Shown here: positions 23,561 to 34,728 of the stretch, in pieces | How the letters are laid out: every line of letters begins with the position of its first letter | How positions within the stretch are numbered: position 1 is the stretch's first letter | Source of the DNA: Strigops habroptila | Taxonomy: Eukaryota > Chordata > Aves > Psittaciformes > Psittacidae | Assembly: GCF_004027225.2 (NCBI RefSeq) | Contig: NC_044288.2 | Coordinates: 21,214,744 to 21,278,743 of the forward strand | Length of the DNA stretch: 64,000 nucleotides | Direction of reading: 5' to 3' | Made by a program: the position numbers and the translations under genes | Notes under the pieces: generated by a model | Database searches by the model: none | Told to the model about the DNA's origin: nothing | Seen by the model: the letters and a program-made list of their open reading frames with translations, nothing else

Positions 23561-24480
23561 CGGTCCGGGTGGGAAGGAAGGCAGGACAGGGAAAAGAAGA
23601 CGAAGAGAAACGAAGGAAAAGGAAGTAAGGAAAGAACAATGCAGAGAAAGTGAAAAAGAATGAATCAAGCAAAAGAGAGAAGAGGAAGAAAGGAAGAAAC
23701 AATAAAGGAATTTACAAGCACGGACCAACACTGCCATTGTACACAGAAATGTGGTGAGGGAGAGAAAAGAAAAAATGAAAGACGAAAGGAAAGAGATAAG
23801 TTAAAAATAAGGAAAGAAGTAAGATTATAAAGAAGAGGGGGAGGAAAAAAAAAAGGAAAAACCATACAGGACATGACCAGGGTTCACCTTGCAAAAGCAT
23901 CCAGGAGGAAAGGGAAAAAAAGGCAGTAAGAAAGAAAGCATAGAAGGGAAGGAGCGAAGAGGCGATAGGGGAGATGACGAGCCCGTACTGATGTGCCCTC
24001 TAGCCGCGAACCGGAGCTAGTCCCTAGCAGCCTCCCCCGTGGGTAGAGCACTGCGCTCCGGCGCTGCTGCCCCGTCAGTAGCGGGAATGGGTCCGTCTTT
24101 GACAGTGTCCGCCGCGGCGCCGGAGAAGTCGGGGGAGCTGTCAGCGGGAGTAAAGGAGAGAGAAGGGTAGGAAGAGAAGGGAAAGGGGCGTAAAGAGCAG
24201 GGCAGAGCAACAAAGGAAAGAAGAACGGATGGAAGAAGGAGACGGAAGACAGAACAAAGGAGCAAGAAAGGGCGGGGAGGGGGGAAGAAGCGAGAAGAAA
24301 AGAGGGGAGGAAGAGGAAGAAAGAAGCAATGAAAACCTGAGATTTGAAGTAAGAAGATAGGAAGGAAATCAGAACGAAATTAATAAAGGAAGAGGAGAAA
24401 AGAAGGGAAGCTATGCAAGCAAAGAAAAGGAATAGGGAAAAAAAACAGTCGAAGGAAAGAGAAGGGGAGAAAAAGGCGAG
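23560..24480 (+). repeat. Purine-rich (GA) tract upstream of alpha exon 1
   Basis: The + strand is dominated by A and G in gaaaggaag-type runs, interrupted only at about 23980-24165 by a CpG-rich island. Comparable tracts precede all five alpha promoters. The bias creates long Ser/Phe/Leu-rich open frames on the minus strand that are artefacts. Confidence 0.75.
23980..24165 (+). promoter_or_regulatory. Small conserved CpG island about 0.6-0.75 kb before the ATG
   Basis: This GC-rich block sits inside the purine tract and contains tgtccgccgcggcgccggag and a gtgggtagagcactgcgctc segment. Homologous blocks occur at 39555-39755 and 48478-48600 but not in the other two units. It may be a second regulatory element or an alternative promoter. 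Function is unknown. Confidence 0.5.
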
Positions 24481-24727
24481 CGGAGAGCGGAGCAGCCCAG
24501 GGCCGCAGGCTTGGGCGATGTCGGGAAGCGTGTGAGGCGTTGGAGCAGCACACGGTGTCGCTGCAGGCTCAGAAACGGCGTGTGGGCGGCTCCGCCCCGG
24601 TGCGAGCGGCGGAGAGCCCGGCTGTGAGCGCGGGGGGGCGGCGCGGGCCGGGCAGGAGAGCCGGTGCAGCCGTGCGGCGGCGGGGAGCCGTGCGAGTCTC
24701 GGACCTCTGCCGGAGGTGGCGATAGCG
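24481..24727 (+). promoter_or_regulatory. Alpha promoter block with CGCT-core element
   Basis: This block is nearly identical before all five alpha exons. At 24545-24568 it has gcagcacacggtgtcgctgc; the CGCT at 24559-24562 lies about 170 bases before the ATG. That fits the conserved sequence element (CSE, core CGCT) of protocadherin promoters. At 24628-24641, GCGCGGGGGGGCGG resembles a CTCF motif but could equally be a GC box. In mammals CTCF at such promoters mediates stochastic isoform choice. Confidence 0.65.
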
Positions 24728-27136
24728 ATGGGCGGCGTGTGTCGGGGTGCGTTGTTGCGGCTGCTGGTGCTGCAGGCGTCCTGGGCGTTGATCGGCGGGC
24801 AGGTGCGGTACTCGGTGCCGGAGGAAGCGAAGGCCGGGACGGTGGTGGGCCGGCTGGCGCAGGACCTGGGCCTGGAGGCGGGCGAGCCGGAGGCGCGTCG
24901 GCTGCGGCTGGTGGCGCAGGGCCGGCGGGCGAGCGTGGAGGTGAGCGGGGCGCTGGTGGTGAGCTCGCGGCTGGACCGGGAGGAGCTGTGCGGGAAGAGC
25001 GCGCCGTGCGCCCTGCGCCTGGAGGTGCTGGTGGAGCGGCCGCTGCGCGTCTTCCACGTGGAGCTGGAGGTCACCGACATCAACGACAACGCCCCGGTCT
25101 TCCCCGCCGCCCGCAAAAACCTCAGCATCGCGGAATCGTCGCTGCCGGGGACTCGGTTCCCTCTGGAGGACGCGTCGGATGCAGATGTCGGAGCCAACGC
25201 GCAGCTGTCCTATAGCCTCAGCCCCAGCGAGCATTTCAGAGTAGAGGAAGAAAATAGTAATTCGCGCAGTAAATCCCTGTTTCTGGTGCTCGCGAAACCT
25301 CTGGACCGCGAGACGATGCCGATTCACCGTCTGTTGCTGACGGCGAGCGATGGGGGCCGCCCGCCGCTGGCGGGCACTGTGGAGCTGGTGATCTCGGTGC
25401 TGGACGTGAACGACAATGCGCCCCAGTTCAATCAGTCGGTGTACAGCGTACTTTTGCCCGAAGACGCCTTAGAGGGCACGCTGGTGGCACGGGTGAACGC
25501 CACGGATCCGGACTTTGGAGTATATGGTGAAGTGATTTACGAAATGGATACAGTTGTTCCTCCCTTGGCGTCAGCTGCATTCAGCATCGATCCGAAGAGA
25601 GGGGAGATTAGACTGACGGGCGCCCTGGATTTTGAGACCGTTACTTTATACAACCTACACGTTAAAGCTAGAGATGAAGGGACTCCCCCGCTGTCGGGTC
25701 ACTGCAAGGTGGTGGTGGAGGTGCTGGACGTGAACGACAACGCGCCGGAGGTGTGGGTGACGTCGCTGTCGTTGCCGGTGCCGGAGGACGCGGCGGTGGG
25801 GACGGTGGTGGCTCTGCTGAGCGTGTCGGACCGGGACTCGGGGGCGAACGGGCGCGTGCGCTGCTCGGTGTGGCCGGCGGCGCCGTTCGGTCTGGTGTCG
25901 ACGTTCGCGGGGTCGTACTCGCTGGTGCTGCGGGAGGCGCTGGACCGGGAGCGGGTGTCGGAGTACGAGGTGGAGGTGCGGGCGGAGGACGGCGGGGCGC
26001 CGCCGCTGCGCGCCAGCCGCGGTCTGCGGGTGCCGGTGTCGGACGTGAACGACAACGCGCCGGCGTTCGCGCAGGCCGTGTACACGGTGCTGGTGCGGGA
26101 GAACAACGCGGCGGGCGCGGAGCTGGCGCGGCTGTGGGCGCGGGACCCGGACGAGGCGGGCAACGGTCGCGTGAGCTACTCGGTGTCGGAGGGCGGCGGC
26201 GGGGCGTCGGTGTCGAGCTACGTGTCGGTGGACGCGGAGAGCGGGCGTCTGTGGGCGCTGCAGCCGCTGGACTACGAGGAACTGCAGGTGCTGCAGTTCG
26301 AGGTGCGGGCGGTGGACGCGGGGGAGCCGGCGAAGTGCGGCAACGCCACGGTGCAGCTCTTCGTGCTGGACGAGAACGACAACGCGCCGGCGCTGCTGCC
26401 GCCTGCCGGCGGCGGGCCGGGCGTCGGGGCGCCGGGCTCGGCGGTGCCGGGGGCGCTGTGGGCGTGGGCGTCGTGGGGGGCGCCGGCGGGGCAGGTGGTG
26501 GCGAAGATCCGCGCGGTGGACGCGGACTCGGGCTACAACGCGTGGCTGCGCTACGAGCTGTGGGAGCCGCGGGGCAAGGGCCCGTTCCGCGTGGGGCTGT
26601 ACAGCGGCGAGGTGAGCACGGCGCGGGCGCTGGAGGAGGCGGACGGCCCGCGGCAGCGCCTGGTCATCGTGGTGCGGGACCACGGCGAGCCGGCGCGCTC
26701 GGCCACGGCCACGCTGAGCGTGTCGCTGGTGGAGGGCGCCGAGGCGGCGCTGGCGGCCGCGGGCTCGTCGGGGTCGGGGCTGCGGCCGGCGGCGGAGGGC
26801 GGTGCATCGGCGACGTCGGCATCGGCGACGACGACGAACGTGTGGCTGGTGGTGGCGATCTGCGCGGTGTCGAGCCTGTTCCTGCTGGCGGTGGTGCTGT
26901 ACGGGGCGGCGCGCTGGGCGCCGCGGGCGGCCGTGCTGTCGGGGCCCGGGCCGGCCACGCTGGTGTGCGCCAGCGAAGTGGGGAGCTGGTCGTACTCGCA
27001 GCGCCAGAGCCGGAGCCTGTGCGTGGCGGACGGCGCGGGCAAGAGCGACCTGATGGTTTTCAGCCCCAACTTCCCTCCGCCGCCCGGCCCCGCGGCGAAG
27101 GAGACGCAGCCGGAGGCTCCCGCTCTGCTGGACACG
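24728..27136 (+). CDS. PCDHA: Protocadherin alpha variable exon, first in array
   Basis: This exon encodes 803 residues of an alpha-type neuronal adhesion receptor. The start at 24728 (MGGVCRG) is the first ATG in frame; where sister exons have the earlier ATG of MAMGG, this copy has ATA. A signal peptide covers 1-24. EC repeats end at about 117, 226, 334, 439 and 548 with DxNDNAP motifs. The membrane helix is about 705-727. Alpha identity rests on ATLVCASEVGSWSYSQ and KSDLMVFSPNFP in the cytoplasmic part, which match mammalian alpha almost word for word. The exon ends at ACG|GTCAGT. Oddities: the EC3 calcium motif reads DPDFGVYGE instead of DPDEGxN, eight residues are missing from EC5 after GGGGASVS, and three residues are missing in EC1. 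Only three Thr precede the membrane segment. Reading past the donor would stop at 27271. Confidence 0.93.
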
Positions 27137-27540
27137 GTCAGTGGCGCTTCCTCCCTCCCTTTCACGCCTCTCTCCCTTTCCCCCTACGCTCTTTTTCCCC
27201 TGTCGCCGTTCTCGTTCGCCCGCTCCTTGGGCAGTCACGGATGTGAGCCAGGCTCAGACCCCAGGTCCTGAGGGCTATGGGTGTTGGGCGTGTCTTTATG
27301 GCTCTTCTGGGCACCTTGTCATCAGCCTCCACATCCTGATCGGAGCACCCTGGCCCTTGCTAGGGGAGTCTGTAAAGAAAGGTCTGGCCTAATCACAGAA
27401 TCTTTAAGAACTCAATTTCTATTTGAAAGTGCTGAAGAAGCACAAAGCATCCAGGCAGCTGTATAGCATCTAAGAGTTCCAGAGTGGCTTTGCAGCATTC
27501 CATGTATTCTTTGTTCCAATCATAAAGAAAGGTGAGGATG
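27137..27540 (+). other. Intronic flank after alpha exon 1
   Basis: This begins with the donor GTCAGT. After a divergent, pyrimidine-rich stretch it carries a conserved segment (gctcttctgggcaccttg... ggtctggcct) also seen after the other alpha exons. It holds no coding features of its own beyond the read-through stop at 27269-27271. Confidence 0.6.
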
Positions 27541-30500
27541 TACAATGGTTTGAGTCTTGCTCAATGTAGGCTTTATTGCTGCGACACACTGAGTGGTGGA
27601 GCAGTCTCTGAGTACTGTGGCAGCGATCCTCCGAGTGTCACTGACTGTTGCCTGGGCACGCATCCCAGGGAGTGTGTCCTTGAGCAGGGAAAAGTTTCCC
27701 GAGGGAAATGGAGGTGCTGTGTACAACATGGCCTGTGCCACTGGGGAGGAACTGGAGCATGTCTGCTTAGATGATCACATTTCCCATGGCAGGAAATAGA
27801 TTATGCCAGCAGAAAACCTCAGGAAGTGTCCCCATGCACAGTGCTGCTTGTCCAGGATCCTCTCAGGATCTCCAGAAGTTTTGTGTATTCTCCGCCCCCC
27901 TGTCTTTGTTGTTGGTCTAAGACACTGGCAAACCTGACCTTTCAATACAGTGGCATGGGATCCTCTGGTTTTCTGCTTTCCTTTTAGCAAAACCTCTGTT
28001 CTTTTGTTTTTATTTCTCACCCTGGCAATGTGTAGGCTCTAGGGAATGAGGTGCAGATGGTGGAATTTTGGCAGCTCTCGGGTTGCAGAGGGTTTGGCTG
28101 GTTGGCCATCAGTGTGGGGGATGATTTTCCCCACTATCCTGAAGTGAGATTGACATTGCAAGAATATCGTTAGCTCTCAGGAGCCCCACCTGAGGCCCCT
28201 GTAACACAAGTGTGTGAGCACAAGGCACTGATCAATAATTTCACAGCTTTTGGAGAACTTCGGTCATAATTTTTCTGTTCAGGCTCCCCAGAAAGCGCTG
28301 ATAACATCAAAAAATTATGTCCCTTAGAAGAAACTGTCCTTTCTTTTTGTAAGAACCAACTGTTAATGCTACAGGTAAGTTGCTTCTACCAGAAAAGGCT
28401 GTGTTTGAAGAGACAAGTCTACTTTTGTTCATGTCTTAGCTGAAGTATCTTTATGTTGGATCGAATGAATGTTGACTGTATTGGATCAGCAAAGCACCAC
28501 TGCCTGGTCTCGTACCTTTCCTGCTGTTGCCAGGCACAGCTGGCCAGGTGGAAGCAAGCATGAGTAGAGAAAGGACCCTAATACTTTTCTTGGAGTTGGG
28601 TGTACAAGGAATGCTAGAATCAGAATAGTTTGTGTTGGAAGGGACTTTTATAGGTCATCTAATCCAAGCCCCCTGCAATGAGCAGGGATGTCTTTAACTA
28701 TATCCGCATTGCCCTAAGCCCAGTCCTACCTTCTTGATGGAAGGATTAACAAAAGCTGGAGTGAGCCCTTGAGGTATGAAAGGAAATGGTGGCATGTCTG
28801 GGAGGTTAATGTGGCAGTGAGTAGAGCCTGGCCATTTCCTCATGTGAAAGGTGACTGTGAGCAGTGGGAAGACTTGTCTGTGGGCAGGGCAATTCAAAGT
28901 CTGAGTATTTTGGCACTGATCCTCCAAGTGGCACTGACATGGCCTGGCCTATGTCGTGGGGAAGGGTAGTTTTAGAGGGGAAGTGTCTTCCCTGTGGGAA
29001 AAGGAGATGCTGGGTAGAACATGGTCAGTGTTAGTGGGGAAGGACTGGAGAATGTCTGCTGAGCTGTGGAGATGACAATTCCCATGGCACATAGAGGATG
29101 CAAATAGAAAACCCTCAGAAGAGGCCTGGCACACAGGGCTGCTCTCCTGGGATCCCCTCAGGGCTTCCAGAAGTTCTACATATTGTCGCGGTCTGATGTT
29201 CTCTGGGGTATCACTGCTTTTGAAGATAACTGCTGTACGTGCCTTTGATCACTTGGTTTTGGAGTGGAATATTTTTAGTCAAGCAGAAGCTTTTTGAAAT
29301 TGGAATCATTCTGGCAGCCTTCTCAGAACATCTCCTCACTCATCTCTCTGGTCTTAGTCTTGTGAGTTAGGGGAAGATGTGCTTTCCATATTCAAGATGT
29401 TGCAAACCTCGTGTGGCTGGTTTTCTTCTCTCACATTCTCTGTTCCCAAAACATTTCTTCCCATGTTTTGGGAACAGGGGATGAGATGCAGACTGCTGAA
29501 TGTTGGCAGGTGGCAGGTTTTGGGCAGTGTTCCATGAGTGTGTGGGAAGGTTTTTCCGCTCTCGTGTCCTGAGGTTGGTGTTGAGATAATATCACTATCA
29601 TTCAGGTCTCTCTCCCTATTCCACTTTGATACAGGTGCATGAGGGAGCACCACACAGTGTCCAGTGTTTTGAAAGCTTTTGGAGAACATGAATAATCTTT
29701 TTTCTGTTTGGCATTCCATGAAATTGCAGATAATGTTAAAGGACAATGTCCCTCAAAAACAGTTCTCTTGTTCTTTTTCTGAAGATTACACCAATGATTC
29801 TACATGTAAGTTACTCATACATGAAAAAGATGCATTTTGAGAAATTAGATTCCTGTTCAGTTGTGGTATCTTCGTGTTGGATTGAGTGAATGCCACCTTG
29901 ACTGAAATGCCTATAGGTTTGGAGCAGCAAAGCACCAGTGCCTGCTCTCATTCCTTTCCTGCTGCTTCCAGGCACAGTGTGATCAGGTAGCATGGATGGA
30001 AAAAGGACCCAATGAATTTCATCAACCAACACATTCATTCCATGAGGGGATGTTCTCAGTGAAAATATCGTGGTGTTACCTTGGTGGCTTTTGTTTGGCT
30101 GTATGACAAGTGATCATGCTAATGATTGCGAGCTATTACGTGGGCGCTAATGGCCCTGGGTATGGAGGTTCTTTCTGTGATGTTCTGGCAGAGCATGCAT
30201 GCCACAGAGGGAGAAGCAAGAGCCTGACTTTCAGTGTGGAGGTGGAGAATGAGACCAGAAGAATGGCTTTTCATGGTGGTACATAAAGAGTGCTTGGATG
30301 CTGTCGTGGCCTTGTGTTTTATGAGCCTCACCTGAGTAATTGTCATCCTGGGCTGTGACAGGTTTGAGTTCCTGAATGAGAGACTCCCCTGGGTTGTTTG
30401 GACTCATCAGAGCCTGTTTGCAGAAATATCATAGTACCTGGTGCTTGGGCTTGCATTTCTGAGGGTAATGGATTCTGTTCTGCTGTAGCAGAGCTTTTCT

Positions 30501-30740
30501 TTGCCACATGATTGCCTTGCTCTCTTATTTGCTGGGTTCTTGAGAGTACTGGAGGCTGAAGAGTGTGGCCTTCGTCCTGAGAGGAGGGGAAGTTGGAGGT
30601 GCATGGAGAGCGGAAGAGCAGGAAGGTTCTTCTGTATCTAGAGGGATGGAAGGTGACAGAGAAGTGGAATGAGAGCTCTTGCCAAAGGACATGTCAGTGC
30701 TTCATGGCAAGTGTGGTGTGGCTAATTTAAAACACTTTGG
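27540..30740 (+). repeat. Two consecutive copies of the duplicated intergenic unit
   Basis: A partial copy (about 27540-28610) and a fuller copy (about 28735-30700) follow each other, sharing phrases such as actgtggcagcgatcctcc / ttggcactgatcctccaagt and caaagcaccactgcctggtc / caaagcaccagtgcctgctc. The unit was therefore duplicated within this interval as well as between genes. A CR1 end lies between the two copies. Confidence 0.65.
28616..28705 (-). mobile_element. CR1 LINE 3'-end fragment
   Basis: The run agaatcagaatagtttgtgt, then ttggaagggacttttatagg, and tccaagccccctgcaatgag is a degraded reverse-complement CR1 3' end. It separates the two intergenic copies here. Confidence 0.75.
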
Positions 30741-32040
30741 TAAAGGACAAAATGAGCAGAAGATACAAGGATGGAACGAGAAGACAAGCCGAGGCAAAGA
30801 TATGGCAGAGTGGGTCAAGAAAAGAAAAGGAAGAGAAAAAGGAAGAAGTGAAAGGAAGAAGAGAAAAAAAAAGGAGTGGGGAAAAAGAAAGGAGGGGGGA
30901 AAGGGAACCTTTGTAAGAAATAAGTAGGCAAGGAAGAAAGAAAAAAGGTAGAAAGAAGGATGGAGGAGATGATTGAGGAGATTACCAGCATGCTCTGATA
31001 CTATCTCAAGACTCTTAATGGAGATGAGGAACTCAGTATATTCAGTACTCAGGAACGCCCTGCAAGGCTTGACAAAGAGTAGTGAGGAAGAGGAATGAGA
31101 GCTCCTGCCAGAGGCCATGTCTCTCCATCCTTGCGAGCATGGTGGAGACATTGGGAAAATATTCTTGTAAAGGAAAAAAAGAACAGAAGAGACAAGGATG
31201 GAAACAGAGAGGAGGGGAGGAAAAAAGGCGAATGAAGAATGAAATATATTTAAGAAAAATAGAGTAAAAAGAGTCAAATAGAATGAAAATGAGAGAGAGA
31301 AAGAAAGAAAAAGAAACAGAAAAAAGAAAGAAAAAAGAAGGAAAAAAGAAAAAGAAAAAAGGGAAGAAAGGAGGAAGGAAAGGAAGAAAGGAAGAAAAAA
31401 GACAGGAGGAAGGAAAGAAGGAAAGAAATGAAGAAAGGAAGAAAAAGAAAGGAGGAAGGAAAGAAGGAAAGAAATGAAGAAAGGAAGAAAAAGAAAGGAG
31501 GAAGGAAAGAAGGAAAGAAATGAAGAAAGGAAGAAAAAGAAAGGAGGAAGGAAAGAAGGAAAGAAATGAAGAAAGGAAGAAAAAGAAAGGAGGAAGGAAA
31601 GAAGGAAAGAAATGAAGAAAGGAAGAAAAAGAAAGGAGGAAGGAAAGAAGGAAAGAAATGAAGAAAGGAAGAAAAAGAAAGGAGGAAGAAAAGAAGGAAA
31701 GAAACTAAGGAAGAAAGGAAGGAGAAAAGGAAGGAAGAGGAGGGAAGAAAGAATGGAGGAAAAGCAGAAATGGAAGGAAGAAGAAAAAGGAAAAAAAGGA
31801 AGCAAGAAGAGGAAGCAAAGAAGGAAGAGGGGAGAGAGAAGTAGGAATTAGAAAGAAAGACCGAGTGAGAGAGGGAGGGAATAAGGAAAAAAAGAAGATG
31901 AACGGTAGAGAACTAAAGGAAAGAATAGAAAAGGAGGGAGGAAAGAAAAGCGTCTATGCATGCAAACACGGAACAAGCAAGGAGAAAAAAGGAATGCGAA
32001 AAACAGGGAATGAAGAGAATGAAAGAGGAGAAGGGGAGGA
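30740..32040 (+). repeat. Long purine-rich tract with 46-base minisatellite
   Basis: About 1.3 kb is almost entirely A and G on the + strand, apart from a more mixed patch at about 30970-31150. Within it, about 31400-31705 is a tandem array of a 46-base purine unit. The marker gaaatgaag recurs with its T at 31429, 31475, 31521, 31567, 31613 and 31659, an exact 46-base period. The 367-codon minus-strand frame across it is a by-product of the bias. Confidence 0.9.
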
Positions 32041-32051
32041 AGAGGCAAGCT

Positions 32052-32289
32052 AGAACGAAGCAGCCCGGGTCCGGAGGCTTGGGCAGTATCGGGGAGCGTG
32101 TGAGGCGTTGGAGCAGCACACGGTGTCGCTGCAGGCTCAGAAACGGCGTGTCGGCGGCTCTGCCCCGGTGCGAGCGGCGGAGAGCCCGGCTGTCAGCGCG
32201 GGGGGGCGGCGCGGGCCGGGCAGGAGAGCCGGTGCATCCGGGCGGCGGCGGGGAGCCGAGCGGGACCCGAGCCGGTGCTGGCGGCGACG
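32052..32289 (+). promoter_or_regulatory. Alpha promoter block, second unit
   Basis: The CGCT core lies at 32127-32130 within cacggtgtcgctgcaggctc. The GC-rich CTCF-like/GC-box motif is at 32196-32209. This unit has no upstream CpG island; the block directly abuts the long purine tract. Confidence 0.65.
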
Positions 32290-34728
32290 ATGGTGATGAG
32301 CGTGTGTCGTGGTGCGTTGTTGCGGCTGCTGGTGCTGCAGGCGTCCTGGGCGTTGGTCGGCGGGCAGGTGCGGTACTCGGTGCCGGAGGAAGCGAAGGCC
32401 GGGACGGTGGTGGGCCGGCTGGCGCAGGACCTGGGCCTGGAGGCGGGCGAGCCGGAGGCGCGTCGGCTGCGGCTGGTGGCGCAGGGCCGGCGGGCGAGCG
32501 TGGAGGTGAGCGGGGCGAGCGGGGCGCTGGTGGTGAGCTCGCGGCTGGACCGGGAGGAGCTGTGCGGGAAGAGCGCGCCGTGCGCCCTGCGCCTGGAGGT
32601 GCTGGTGGAGCGGCCGCTGCGCGTCTTCCACGTGGAGCTGGAGGTCACCGACATCAACGACAACGCCCCGGTCTTCCCCATCGCCCGCAAAAACCTCAGC
32701 ATCGCGGAATCGTCGCTGCCGGGGACTCGGTTGCCTCTGGAGGACGCGTCGGATGCAGATGTCGGAGCCAACGCGCAGCTGTCCTATAGCCTCAGCCCTA
32801 GCGAGCATTTCAGAGTAGAGGAAGAAAATAGTAATTCGCGCAGTAAATCCCTGTTTCTGGTGCTCGCGAAACCTCTGGACCGCGAGACGATGCCGATTCA
32901 CCGTCTGGTGCTGACGGCGACTGACGGGGGCCGCCCGCCGCTGACGGGCACTGTGGAGCTGGTGATCTCGGTACTGGACGCTAACGACAATGCGCCCCAG
33001 TTCAATCAGTCGGTGTACAGCGTAGTTTTGCCCGAAGACGCCTTAGAGGGCACGCTGGTGGCACGGGTGAACGCCACGGATCCAGACGAGGGAAGTAATC
33101 GAGAAGTGATTTATGAAATAGATACTGTTGTTCATCCCTCGGCGTCAGCTGCATTCAACATCGATCGGAAGAGTGGAGAGATCAGGCTGACGGGCCCCCT
33201 GGACTTTGAAACAGTTGCTTTATATGACCTACACGTTAAAGCCAGAGATCAGGGGACTCCCCCTCTGTCGGGTCACTGCAAGGTGGTGGTGGAGGTGCTG
33301 GACGTGAACGACAACGCGCCGGAGGTGTGGGTGACGTCGCTGTCGGTGCCGGTGCCGGAGGACGCGGCGGTGGGGACGGTGGTGGCTCTGCTGAGCGTGT
33401 CGGACCGGGACTCGGGGGCGAACGGGCGCGTGCGCTGCTCGGTGTGGCCGGCGGCGCCGTTCGGTCTGGTGTCGACGTTCGCGGGGTCGTACTCGCTGGT
33501 GCTGCGGGAGGCGCTGGACCGGGAGCGGGTGTCGGAGTACGAGGTGGAGGTGCGGGCGGAGGACGGCGGGGCGCCGCCGCTGCGCGCCAGCCGCGGTCTG
33601 CGGGTGCCGGTGTCGGACGTGAACGACAACGCGCCGGCGTTCGCGCAGGCCGTGTACACGGTGCTGGCGCGGGAGAACAACGCGGCGGGCGCGGAGCTGG
33701 CGCGGCTGTGGGCGCGGGACCCGGACGAGGCGGGCAACGGTCGCGTGAGCTACTCGGTGTCGGAGGGCGGCGGCGGGGCGTCGGTGTCGGGCGGCGGGTG
33801 GCGTCCGGCGTCGAGCTACGTGTCGGTGGACGCGGAGAGCGGGCGTCTGTGGGCGCTGCAGCCGCTGGACTACGAGGAGCTGCAGGTGCTGCAGTTCGAG
33901 GTGCGGGCGGTGGACGCGGGGGAGCCGGCGAAGTGCGGCAACGCCACGGTGCAGCTCTTCGTGCTGGACGAGAACGACAACGCGCCGGCGCTGCTGCCTC
34001 CTGCCGGCGGCGGGCCGGGCGTCGGGGCGTCGGGCTCGGCGGTGCCGGGGGCGCTGTGGGCGTGGGCGTCGTGGGGGGCGCCGGCGGGGCAGGTGGTGGC
34101 GAAGATCCGCGCGGTGGACGCGGACTCGGGCTACAACGCGTGGCTGCGCTACGAGCTGTGGGAGCCGCGGGGCAAGGGCCCGTTCCGCGTGGGGCTGTAC
34201 AGCGGCGAGGTGAGCACGGCGCGGGCGCTGGAGGAGGCGGACGGCCCGCGGCAGCGCCTGGTCATCGTGGTGCGGGACCACGGCGAGCCGGCGCGCTCGG
34301 CCACGGCCACGCTGAGCGTGTCGCTGGTGGAGGGCGCCGAGGCGGCGCTGGCGGCCGCGGGCTCGTCGGGGACGGGGCTGCGGCCGGCGGAGGGTGGCGC
34401 GTCGGCGGAATCGGCGACGACGACGACGAACGTGTGGCTGGTGGTGGCGATCTGCGCGGTGTCGAGCCTGTTCCTGCTGGCGGTGGTGCTGTACGGGGCG
34501 GCGCGCTGGGCGCCGCGGGCGGCCGTGCTGTCGGGGCCCGGGCCGGCCACGCTGGTGTGCGCCAGCGAAGTGGGGAGCTGGTCGTACTCGCAGCGCCAGA
34601 GCCGGAGCCTGTGCGTGGCGGACGGCGCGGGCAAGAGCGACCTGATGGTTTTCAGCCCCAACTTCCCTCCGCCTCCCGGCCCCGCGGCGAAGGAGACGAA
34701 GCCGGAGGCTCCTGCTCTGTTGGACACG
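32290..34728 (+). CDS. PCDHA: Protocadherin alpha variable exon, second in array
   Basis: This exon encodes 813 residues. The start at 32290 (MVMSVCRG) has A at -3 and G at +4; the in-frame ATG at 32296 is a weaker alternative. It is the closest sister of the first alpha exon. EC2 is nearly identical (SLPGTR, FRVEEENSNSRSK), and EC3 shares ASAAF and DFETV, but here the EC3 calcium motif is intact (DPDEGSNRE). The EC5 insert GGGWRPAS and the EC1 repeat GASGAL are present. Likely glycosylation sequons are NLS at the EC2 start, NQS and NAT in EC3, and CGNAT in EC5. Four Thr precede the membrane helix. The cytoplasmic end reads KETKPEAPALLDT before ACG|GTCAGT. The frame beyond the donor runs to a TAG at 34789-34791. 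Confidence 0.93.

Noticed and set aside
31400-31705. Regular 46-base repeats considered as a CRISPR-like array
   Set aside because: Repeats are contiguous with no unique spacers, purine-only, in a vertebrate genome: a minisatellite.
30702-31805. 367-codon Ser/Phe/Leu-rich minus-strand frame
   Set aside because: Direct consequence of the purine-only + strand and the 46-base minisatellite; no protein family resemblance.
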